DNA of 33,157 nt from Candidatus Woesearchaeota archaeon. Lineage in GTDB: Archaea; Nanobdellota; Nanobdellia; SCGC-AAA011-G17; PNOQ01. The notes under the pieces are model-generated. The model did not search any database, had not been told where the DNA came from, and saw nothing but the letters and a program-made list of their open reading frames with translations. The stretch lies in assembly GCA_018693795.1 (NCBI GenBank), contig JABHMJ010000052.1:1-33157 (forward strand). Reading direction: 5' to 3'. Numbering within the stretch: position 1 is the first letter of the stretch; the number at the start of each line of letters is the position of its first letter. The translations under genes and the position numbers were made by a program. Shown piece by piece: positions 1 through 9,900 of the stretch.

Positions 1-132
1 CTAAAAACTAAAAATAAAACAAAGAATAATAAAAACGCAAGTACATACGAATTATTTATACTATCAAAGAACATAAAATAGGAATAATGATTTTTTTTAA
101 AAAGCTTTCTATTAAAAAAACTTAACCTAACC

Positions 133-140
133 TTTATAAA
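133..140 (+). promoter_or_regulatory. TATA box of the PINA gene
   Basis: TTTATAAA lies in an AT-rich upstream stretch and is centred 25.5 bases before the start codon at 162. This is the spacing at which archaeal transcription starts on or next to the ATG. No Shine-Dalgarno sequence is present. The remaining bases 1-132 hold no gene that I can see. Confidence 0.7.
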
Positions 141-161
141 CAAATAAACAAAAACAAAAAT

Positions 162-1946
162 ATGAAAACATATGTTCCTGATACTTCTGTAATAATAGAA
201 AAAATAGTTTCTAATTTAATAAAAAATAATAAAATAAAAGGAACAATCCTAATCCCAAATGCAGTAGTTGCAGAGATAGAATCTCAAGCAAACAAAAGAA
301 GAGAAACTGGATTTTTAGGATTAGATGAATTAAAAGAACTTCAAGAATTAAAAAAACAAAATAAGATAGATTTGCAATTCATCGGAAATCGTCCAACTGT
401 AGATCAAATTAAATTTGCAAAATCTGGAGAGATAGATGCATTAATTAGACAAATTGCTTATGAACACTCTGCAACATTAATAACCGCAGATATTGTACAA
501 GCAGAGTCTGCTAGAGTTTATGGACTAGAAGTAGAATTCATCAAACAAATAAAACCGAAAACAAAACTTTCTTTAGAAAAATATTTTGATAATCAAACAA
601 TGTCAATTCATCTAAAAGAAGGTGCAATTCCTGTAGCAAAAAGAGGCCTTCCGGGAAATTGGAAATTGATCAAGATTGCAAAAAAACCACTAAAAAAAGA
701 AAAACTAATAGAATTATCAAAAGAGATTATAGAAAAAACAAAAATGGATTCTGAATCATTTATAGAAATCTCTAGGCCTGGGTCAACAGTAGTACAATAT
801 AAAAATTATAGAATAGTAATCGTAAGAACGCCAATTTCAAGTGGGTTAGAAATAACTGCAATAAAACCAATAAAAAAGCTAACTTTAAAAGATTATAAAA
901 TAGATGAACATATATTAGATAGAATAAAAACTCAAGCAAGGGGAGTATTAATTGCAGGAGAGGTTGGTTCAGGAAAATCAACATTCGCTCAAGCTATAGC
1001 AGAATTTTATTCAGAACAAGGAAAAATAACTAAAACAGTTGAATCTCCAAGAGATTTACAAGTATCAAAAAGTATAACTCAATATTCTAAAAATTTTTCA
1101 ACATCAGAAGAAATACATGATATCCTTTTCTTATCAAGGCCAGATAATATTTTATTTGATGAAATAAGAGACACACCAGATTTTAAATTATTCACAGATT
1201 TAAGATTAGGAGGATCCAATTGTTTAGGAGTAATACATTCAGCATCTGCAATTGATTCAATACAACGTTTCATCCCAAGAATAGAAACTGGAATGATTCC
1301 TTCAGTAATTGATACAATAATATTTATGGAATCTGGAAAAATAGAATCAGTATTAACACTAAAAATAACCGTAAAAACCCCATCTGGTATGACAGAAGCA
1401 GATTTGGCACGCCCAGTAATAGAAGTTTATGATTTCTTAGAAAACAAGTTATCTTATGAAATTTATAGCTATGGAGAAGATACTGTTGTAATCCCAGTTA
1501 CAGAAGAAAAATCTTCAACAACAAAATTTGCAGAACAATATCTAGATAAAGAATTTAAACAATATTCAAGAAATGCAAAAATAGAAATAAAAAACAATAG
1601 AGCAACAGTTTATGTCCCTGAAAAAGAAATTCCAAAATTAATAGGAGTAAAAGGAAAAAGAATATCCAATATAGAAGAAAAACTTGGAATAAGAATAACA
1701 ATAAAAGAAACAAAAACACAAAAAGAAACAATAAATTATCATGCTTCTGAATCTAAAAAATTTATAACATTCACAGTTCCAAAATCATTAATAAAAAAAT
1801 CAGCAGAAATAAAACTAGAAGATAATTTTTTATTTTCCTCAATAGTTTCAAATCAAGGAAAAATACAAATACATAAAAAATCTCAAATAGGCAGAACAAT
1901 CTTAGAAGCATTAGATACAAACAAAAAAATAGAAATTAAAATTTAA
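162..1946 (+). CDS. pinA: PIN domain - ATPase - KH protein (PINA family)
   Basis: A 594-aa protein of the archaeal PINA family; the Sulfolobus member is a hexameric ATPase/helicase tied to Holliday-junction processing. Three domains can be seen. An N-terminal PIN domain (about 1-130) has acidic residues D7, E38/E40, D92 and D110 in the expected nuclease positions. A VirB11/PilT-like ATPase (about 235-420) has Walker A GEVGSGKST at 266-274 and Walker B NILFDE ending at 333-334. A KH domain (about 470-520) has the GxxG loop at 495-498. The family assignment is firm; the DNA-repair role is taken from relatives. A TATA box (TTTATAAA, 133-140) is centred 25 bases before the ATG, so the mRNA should be leaderless. 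The gene is convergent with the RHS-tip gene, with 3 bases between the stop codons. Confidence 0.92.
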   Translation: MKTYVPDTSVIIEKIVSNLIKNNKIKGTILIPNAVVAEIESQANKRRETGFLGLDELKELQELKKQNKIDLQFIGNRPTVDQIKFAKSGEIDALIRQIAYEHSATLITADIVQAESARVYGLEVEFIKQIKPKTKLSLEKYFDNQTMSIHLKEGAIPVAKRGLPGNWKLIKIAKKPLKKEKLIELSKEIIEKTKMDSESFIEISRPGSTVVQYKNYRIVIVRTPISSGLEITAIKPIKKLTLKDYKIDEHILDRIKTQARGVLIAGEVGSGKSTFAQAIAEFYSEQGKITKTVESPRDLQVSKSITQYSKNFSTSEEIHDILFLSRPDNILFDEIRDTPDFKLFTDLRLGGSNCLGVIHSASAIDSIQRFIPRIETGMIPSVIDTIIFMESGKIESVLTLKITVKTPSGMTEADLARPVIEVYDFLENKLSYEIYSYGEDTVVIPVTEEKSSTTKFAEQYLDKEFKQYSRNAKIEIKNNRATVYVPEKEIPKLIGVKGKRISNIEEKLGIRITIKETKTQKETINYHASESKKFITFTVPKSLIKKSAEIKLEDNFLFSSIVSNQGKIQIHKKSQIGRTILEALDTNKKIEIKI

Positions 1947-1949
1947 TTT

Positions 1950-3140
1950 TTATTTTATTCTAAATCCCAACTGTTGAGTATTGTACGCCTCAAGTCTTAA
2001 AAACTTCAATGCACCTCTTTTTATTTTTTGGCCAAAAGAATATTTATGTAATTCATCTTTATAACTAGAATATTCTCTCGAATCAGCCCAATGAAAACGA
2101 TCATAGCTATATTTAAAAAAATTAAAAAAATCTCCTTTTGATGCAGCATCATGTCTAGCTTCAGTAAATATATTCAATCCAGTAATACGACGATCAAGGT
2201 TTTTAAGAAATGCTCCAGCGGCAGCAGCACCAACAAAATGATCTTTTAATAAAATGCCTGCAGAGGCATAAGACCTATAATTAATATAAGCAGAATTAGG
2301 CCCCTCATTACGAACATTTGATTGTGTAGATTTATATATCCTGTAAAGTTCGTACGCTCCAGCAGCAATAGATAAATCGTTACTATTTTCAGCTAAAACA
2401 GCTATATGTACTCCCCAATCACTTTCATCAAGATTTGCATTTCTTGTACCCCAAATATGTATCTTTTGATTAGAATTTTTTGAACCTAACCAATCATAAA
2501 TAAAATTGGAAAAAATAATAGTTCCTCCGTAATGAGATGAAGGAAAAGGAAGATTAACCCCCGGTTCATCATTCCATTCATTATCTTCTGGATAAAATTT
2601 CATTGTGCCACTTTCAACCATTCCACGCATTTCATCAATTTGAGAATTTGGGATCCCTCCTTCCTTATAATAACTTTCAAGATTACCAAAATAACTAATC
2701 TGACTATCAGAACTTGGAACAAAAGCCATCCCACTAGGATCAACCATATTAACCGGATTATTTCCAACATATTGATAAGCAGGTTCACTAGGAACTGGAT
2801 CAACAGAAGTAAATCTTCCTAAATTACTATCATAATATCTTGCATTAAAATAATATAAATCAGAATCTAATTCTTTTCCAGTAAAACTAAACCTTTCACC
2901 CTCTTTCAATAATTGACCAAATGGCAATGACTTACTATCAACATCACTTCCCAACCTATTCTGATAATGATAAGTAACTTCATCATCATTTTTAGAAGCA
3001 ACTAATTTACTTCCAGCATAGAAATAAGTAGTTTCACCATCACCAACATCTTCAAAAGTTTCTGGAATAACAACATCTTTAGCAAAAGCAATATTACTAA
3101 ATAAGATAAGTAGAACTACAAATATCACCATACTTTTCAT
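1950..3140 (-). CDS. Secreted RHS core/tip protein with C-terminal effector-like domain
   Basis: A 396-aa protein. I start it at the ATG at 3140 rather than the one at 3155, because the TATA box at 3161-3168 is then 24.5 bases away and a clean signal peptide (about 1-20, ending NIAFA) results. Residues 38-138 are an RHS C-terminal core: YFYAG, YHYQNRLGS, FTGKE, YYFNARYYDSNLGRF, then YVGNNPVNMVDPSG, which matches the DPxG self-cleavage motif of RHS proteins. Everything after about 139 (roughly 258 aa) is a variable C-terminal domain I do not recognise, with polar clusters such as EARHDAASKGDFF and DRFHWADSREYS. In RHS systems this position holds the toxin or effector. No long YD-repeat shell precedes it; that lies in the gene at 10805-16543. 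No immunity gene is apparent next to it. Confidence 0.85.
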   Translation of the reverse strand: MKSMVIFVVLLILFSNIAFAKDVVIPETFEDVGDGETTYFYAGSKLVASKNDDEVTYHYQNRLGSDVDSKSLPFGQLLKEGERFSFTGKELDSDLYYFNARYYDSNLGRFTSVDPVPSEPAYQYVGNNPVNMVDPSGMAFVPSSDSQISYFGNLESYYKEGGIPNSQIDEMRGMVESGTMKFYPEDNEWNDEPGVNLPFPSSHYGGTIIFSNFIYDWLGSKNSNQKIHIWGTRNANLDESDWGVHIAVLAENSNDLSIAAGAYELYRIYKSTQSNVRNEGPNSAYINYRSYASAGILLKDHFVGAAAAGAFLKNLDRRITGLNIFTEARHDAASKGDFFNFFKYSYDRFHWADSREYSSYKDELHKYSFGQKIKRGALKFLRLEAYNTQQLGFRIK

Positions 3141-3160
3141 AGAAATAAAAAACAAAAGAA

Positions 3161-3168
3161 ATTTAAAA
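3161..3168. promoter_or_regulatory. Shared TATA box of two divergent leaderless genes
   Basis: ATTTAAAA (TTTTAAAT on the minus strand) is centred 25.5 bases before the trmI ATG at 3190 and 24.5 bases before the RHS-tip ATG at 3140. Only 49 bases separate the two start codons and no second TATA candidate fits either gene. One near-symmetric box therefore seems to serve both directions. Confidence 0.65.
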
Positions 3169-3189
3169 GCCTTTCCTTAACAAAAAATC

Positions 3190-3909
3190 ATGAAAATAAA
3201 AAAAATTTTAATTCATAAAGATAAAACATTCTTTTGGAAAGAAGGAGACTTACACACAGAATATGGAGTAATAAAAGAAGAAGATATAAAAAATAAAAAA
3301 TTAGTATATTCAAACAAAAATAAAGATTTCATAATAACAGAAGCGTCATTCTTAGATAATTTAGAAAAAATAAAAAGAGGCCCCCAAATAATGTCTCCAA
3401 AAGATATTGGAGAAATAATTGTAAGAACTGGAATGAACAAAGATTCGAAAGTTTTAGAAATTGGTTCTGGTTCTGGAGCTTTAACTTCATTTATAGCAAG
3501 AATAGCAAAAGAAGTAATAAGTTATGATATAAGAGAAGATCACACAAAAATAGTTGAAAAAAATCTAAAAAATTTAGAAATAAATAATGTAACCCTAATA
3601 ACAAAAGATGCTTCAAAAGAAATAAAAGAAAAAGATTTCGATATTGCAACAATAGATGTAAAAGAACCTTGGACAGTATTAGAAAATGTTTCTAATTCAA
3701 CAAAATCAGGAGGATATATTGTTTCATATTCTCCCTCATTAACTCAATCAAATGAAGTAATAAAATTAACAAAACAAAATCCAGAATTAATGGTTTTAGA
3801 TACAATAGAAGTAATAGAAAGAAAATGGGATATAACTAAATTAATTTTACATCCACAAATAAGAACAATAGGGCACACAGCATTTTTAACTTTTATAAGA
3901 AAAATTTAA
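3190..3909 (+). CDS. trmI: tRNA (adenine-N1) methyltransferase TrmI
   Basis: A 239-aa SAM-dependent tRNA m1A57/58 methyltransferase. An N-terminal beta domain (1-60) leads to the family hallmark RGPQIMSPKDIGEII (63-77). The Rossmann SAM site follows, with motif I VLEIGSGSGAL (88-98) and the acidic end of strand 2 in SYDIRED (111-117). A DVKEPW segment sits at the catalytic motif IV position. Length fits archaeal TrmI (about 250 aa). The mRNA should be leaderless from the TATA at 3161-3168, shared with the divergent RHS-tip gene. The 3' end overlaps by 4 bases the stop of the convergent 2296-aa exoprotein gene. A housekeeping gene thus lies between the RHS tip and the rest of the RHS locus. 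Confidence 0.9.
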   Translation: MKIKKILIHKDKTFFWKEGDLHTEYGVIKEEDIKNKKLVYSNKNKDFIITEASFLDNLEKIKRGPQIMSPKDIGEIIVRTGMNKDSKVLEIGSGSGALTSFIARIAKEVISYDIREDHTKIVEKNLKNLEINNVTLITKDASKEIKEKDFDIATIDVKEPWTVLENVSNSTKSGGYIVSYSPSLTQSNEVIKLTKQNPELMVLDTIEVIERKWDITKLILHPQIRTIGHTAFLTFIRKI

Positions 3910-6900
3910 TAAACAAATAAAGATAAAAATTCTGCAATAATTTTATTCCAAAATCCACTAGGACTTAATTCTGGATCTGTTGCAGCTTCTATTCTCGCTT
4001 TTGAGGGTTTATCTGGAATAATAATTATAGGATCATCAACTACTGGATCATCAACTACTGGATCATCAACTACTGGATCATCAACTATTGGATCATCTAT
4101 CGCAGGCACATCACTAATTTCTCCACCAGGAACTCCCATAACTCCATCAGTAACATCAAATGGCAATATTTCAACACAAATTCCATTTACTTCATTATAA
4201 CCCGGGTCACAAAACAATGTTCTAGATTCCTCTACACTAATATCATCACACCAAACTATGCCAGAGGCGCCACCCGGAGGAGTATTATAACAATTAACCA
4301 AAAGTCTAACATCATCCCTACATCCTTCATGTTTAACTACAAACTCTATTTCAGTCCAATCACTAACTCCATAGACTCTCTGAATATCTTCAGAATCAAT
4401 ATTTAACTTACAATTAGAAGACCAATCGAAAGTATCATCATCCTTTATAGCATTAGTAAGCATAGTGCCAAAACAACCTTCAACACCACAACCAGTTTTA
4501 ATCATACCACTAACTTTGTAATAATATCCTTCTCGAGTGGGTATCCTTTGATTAACATAAGAACTCTCATCAAAAATCATAATAGATGAATCTCCAGAAT
4601 AAACTTCTGAACCATCCATTCTTGATTTAGTTTTATCATTAGTCTCCCATCCATCAGGGAAATTATTTCCAGCAATATCATCATCATTATCTGAAAAAGG
4701 TATTAAATCAAAACCTCCATCTAATTCAAAAGAAGGATTTTTTACTAATCCATCTTCTTCAACAAGATTATCTGGCCTAGAACATCCACTGCCATCAACA
4801 ATATAATTTTCATATAAACAACATTTTGAATTTCCATTTGTAGTCACATAATACTCATTAGGATCATCTCCACAACAAGGGCCATTGCTCGCAGTATTGT
4901 CTCCAATAAATAAAGAAGAATCCTTGCAACCCCCATCAGGACAACATAATGGTTCACAATAATTTTTTCCAGGAATCATATCTATCAAATCTAAATCAAT
5001 AGTTTTTATTTTATTTATATTTCCAGCATAGGAACTTACAAAATCATCATCAAAATCACTCCACATACCATCATTATCAAGAACACTGTATTGGAAAAAA
5101 TAATTTGAAGAAAGACCAGAAACTAATAAATTATTAGCAGAGTAAGAAAATATGTCTGAATCGCCAATTGAATTACCACCAAGTTCCCAATTATTAGTCA
5201 AAATAAAACCATAGTCTGAATCGCCAACATCAAATGAACAACCAATTGGATTATCACAACCCTCTCCCTCAAAAATTAAATTCTGACAACCAGATACTGC
5301 CAAAGAATCATAATTAGTTCCTTCTAATTGTTGAAATTCATCATTATATGGATCTGCAATTATTTGAACTATATTTGAAATTGGTTTAATTGGAACAATA
5401 GGTTTAATCAATATACTAACTTGGTCAGCACCACTCAATCCACCAAAATCTATTGCCTCTAACATAACTGTTGCCAGACCATAACGTCCATCTTCTCCAA
5501 AATCACGTATATCTTCTATTTCTAAAGTTTGAGAACCATCTAAATCCCTTTTAATACCATCACTATCGAATGTAATACTCCATTGGTAAATAATATGTTC
5601 CTCTGGAGTGGATGAATCATCAACATTTGAACTAAAAGTAACACTATTTGTGCTTGAGGAGACCATTCTATTTACTTGTGGATGTCCGCCATAACTTGAT
5701 GAAATTCCGGCACCAGTGAAAATCTCTACAACAGGAGCACTATTAGAGAGATCTACAGATTTCATAACAGAACCCAAATCTCCAACAATAAGTGAAGTAT
5801 CATCTTGTAATATTTCAACATCATTTAAATTTAAGAAAATATCCCCTGGGTAATTTTCAACTATTCTCTCTCCATTAGATTCTTGTTTAAGAATTTCTCC
5901 GTTATCTCCAACAATATATATAACATCATTATTTTTAAAATCTATAGCATTTAAATCTACTAATCCTTCTGGGAATATAACTTCCAAAGCATCATACCAA
6001 GTAGAATCAGTCCCGTCATTATATTTAAATTCTCCATAATCTCCGCCAACGAATGTATGTTCACCCCATCTCCAAAAACTACTTAATTTATTGGAAAGTA
6101 CACCAATAGTTGAAATCTCTTCCCAAGTATCCCCATTATAATGATCAACTTTATATTGCCCACAAGTATAAATATCATTTTCAGCCAAAATATGACTTTT
6201 ACCAAAAATTGAAATTTCATTAGGGATCCCACTTTGGATAATTTCGCTCCAACTACCGCCACTAAATTCATAAAAATTCTTTCCCTCGCCAATATTATTC
6301 CCAAATGGTCTCTTAAAATAAATATTTCCTTCATCAGAAACAACAATAGTTGAATGTATATTAAAATAATTAGGAACCGGGTTACCTAAATTTACCCAAG
6401 AAGAACCATCATATTTCCAAGCAACAGCTCCTGCATCATAACCTTGAGCAATAGTAAACAAATTATTTGAAGATATCCCTCCAGCACTAAATATCATAGG
6501 AGGATAATATGCCCAAGTATTTCCACCACCAGAAATAGGCATTTCAATATGATCTGAAGAGCTTCCATCCCACTTAAAAATTATATTTCCAACAGAAGGA
6601 TGAAAATATACATTCCCATCTAAAGAACCAACAATTTTCATACTCTTGAAAGAATAAGGATGATTATAAGGATTAACGTATCGATTACTCAAAATATAAT
6701 TTGTTAAATCTTCTAAATAAGTCCAAGATTCACCATCATAATGAAAAATACCTAACTCTCCATCAGGAACATTTTGTCCGTATATAGAGACATAAACATT
6801 ATCAGGTGAATCAGACCAAAAATCAGTTATTATTCCACCATGCCCATATCCACTAGTGCCAAAATTTAATGTTTCTCCAAAATCAACTATTCCCCACCCA

Positions 6901-9900
6901 TTTCCATCATAATGAGCCAAAATTGGTTCATAATAATTGGAAGTATCTATTAAATTATCATTAAAAACGGCATAAATATCATTAAGAGAGGTTCCTCCAA
7001 TTTCAGTTACAACCATTCCTCCATAAGGGTATGAACTTTTGCCAAAACCATAAAGGCCCTCTTTATCAGAAGTCAAATCAAAATCTTCATCCCAATTTAT
7101 TCCCCCATCTAACGTAGATAAAACTTTTCCATATTTTCCAACAACAAATCCTTCATTTTGATCAATAAATGAAATATCATTAAAATGCCCATTATTAGAA
7201 ATAATATTATTTTCAATTATCCAAGAAAATCCAGAAGGATAAAATTTAGATAATATATTTTCTCTTACTCCAAAACATCCATAATCATCAACACAACTTA
7301 AAAAATTAAAATTTTTATTTGAACTTACCCAACTAGGATTAAAATTATCATCAAATTCAAAAAATCCATTTTCTCCAGAAACAATATATTTTTCTTTCCG
7401 ATTAGGATCTAAAGAGGCAGAAGAATAACCACAACAATAATTTGGAACAGTATCTAATGTAGAAATTGTATTTTCTGGACAAACATAATAATCCCCATCT
7501 ATTCCACCCTCAATAAAATCTGGTTCAACACAAGATTCGACAAAATATTCTCTGTTGGCATCAACAGATGACTTTAATTTACAAAGTTTTAATTGATATG
7601 AATCTGCATTAACAAAAGTTGCATAATTAGAATCATAATATTCTGGGTCCAATCCACATAAAGGAAAACCAGGACAATCAATACAATCAGTCAAATCTGC
7701 TTCAATTTGACCAATGTCTGATAAATCAACAACATACATTAAAGTAAGTGGAATCTCAGATGAAATAACTGGAACCCATCCCTGCCCACTAGCATCACTA
7801 ATTGGACGTTTAGTAAATGGGACCCATTCAACAGTAGATGGAGCACCATATCCTCCAACATAAGAAAAACTATCTATATCTCCCAAATTGCTTTCTCCTA
7901 GTGGAGGAGGAAAATCACCAGTTCCAGAATAAGGAAATAATCTTAAATCATAATAAGCGTTATAAAGATCTCCCCTGTTTTGAGGGGGAAACAAATTAAT
8001 ATTAATAAAATTTGTTGAAGAAACAAAACTAAAATTAAAATTTCCAATTATTCCAGAAGGAAAAGATGAATCAGATATCCCTCCCAAAGAATTTCCATCA
8101 GAATTTTCTATCTCAATGGCCCAAGTACCTCCATCAAAGTTAGTACCTTTTCCAGCCAAAACATAACGAACCACAGGAACAACTTCTAATTCAGTATAAA
8201 GATAATTACTTTGATAATTGCCTAAACTACTAGAAGGCATAATTTCCACCCCATTACCATAATCGCCAACATAGTTTATGTAACCATCATCATTTGCAAT
8301 ATTCCATTCAGAAGGCAAGAAAATATTTGGTGAAACTTCAACCCAATCATCAAAATCTAAATTATCAGTAATAGGATAAATTCTTTCCCAATTAAATGAG
8401 ACAGCACTAAATCTTGGAACATCTCCTTTAAATATATTCTTAATATAATAATAAACATTTTCAAATATATTTTTTTTCATAGAAAAACCAGGAGTAGTAT
8501 AAGGAGATTTAAAAATTCCTTTATTTTTAGTAGAAACAAAAACATTTCCATCTTTAGTGTAAACATCTAATAATGCATAATCAAAAGGAAAAGTAATATC
8601 TTCCCAATTTAAACCATTATCATAAGAAAAAAGAACAGTTCCGCCATCTCCAACTGCAATACAATAATTTCCATCACAACTAACTCCATTCAGATTAAAA
8701 CTTGAAATAAAAGATTGTTCCCAATTTTCTCCCAAATTCGGCATATCAACTATCTCAATTTGTTCTAAATCATAAGTAGACCATAATTCAGAATCTTTAA
8801 CTCTAAATTTAACATCATGCACTCCCAATTCTAATAAGGGCATTTCAAATGAATGTTCCGTGCTTACAACTTGACCATCAATAGACCATTCATATTCCAT
8901 AATAATATCCCCAATGGAATCAGTACCAAACCCAGAAAAACTAATAGGAATATTCATTAAAGAAGGATTAGGAAAAATTGCCCCTATTTGAGCAACAGGA
9001 GCAACATTAGTTATTTCTTCAATTACATTAATATTAATTTCTTCAATAGCATATAACCCCATTCTATCTTCCACTCTTAAATTAATCACAAGTGTACCTT
9101 CAACCTCTCCAGAAAGCAAAGCCATCTTTTCACCACTTAGAATTAATCTTGTAGGATCATCTAATTCAAGATTAGTAATAACTTCAGATGTTCCATCTGG
9201 ATAAGTTATACTCCAAATAAATTCATGGTGATCATCTCCACAATCTAAATTACCATCAGAAACAATTACATTAATTTCTAACGCTTGATTATCAAAAATC
9301 TCACTTGGAAGAGAAGGATTAAATAATAATGAAGGTTGAGAATCGGGGATTACCCCATATCCAGAACAACATTCATACCCATTACAAGTAGGAGAATTAA
9401 TCCTAGATTCTGAAATAGAACCTTGCCAGCCTAATCCTTCAAAACTATGTGTATTCTCAAGAACAAAATTAGAATCAACTATTCTTCCTGTTGTCCAACG
9501 TAATACTGATTTTATATCTGAACCATCAGAGGCACATTCATTAGAATTTATCAACATAAGTTCCTCATTCGATTGAATAGCATCTTCAGTAAAAAATCCA
9601 TCGCCATTATACCCAATCATATTAAAACCACCATCATCAAAAACAGTAGAAATAGATAATGCATCATACCCTGCTAAAATAGATTCTGATTCAAGATAAG
9701 GGATAGTAAAATACTCTTCAATAGGAAGGAAACCATAATTTACAAAACTAGATAATATTGAATCATACACAACAAAACTCCTAGGAGATTCATCGGATGC
9801 AGACCTAATCTCTGCCCCATATTTTCCGCCGACTGACAAATTAAAAAATTCTCCAGGAGGAGTGATATAATTTGAATAATCTACTCCATTATCATCTTTA

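Noticed and set aside
772-1273. Open frames on the minus strand opposite the PINA gene
   Set aside because: Low-complexity shadows of a strongly conserved plus-strand gene, with no promoter or domain.
4030-4098. CRISPR array
   Set aside because: Units are 15 bp, contiguous and in frame in a coding region, without spacers. No spaced repeats elsewhere suggest CRISPR.
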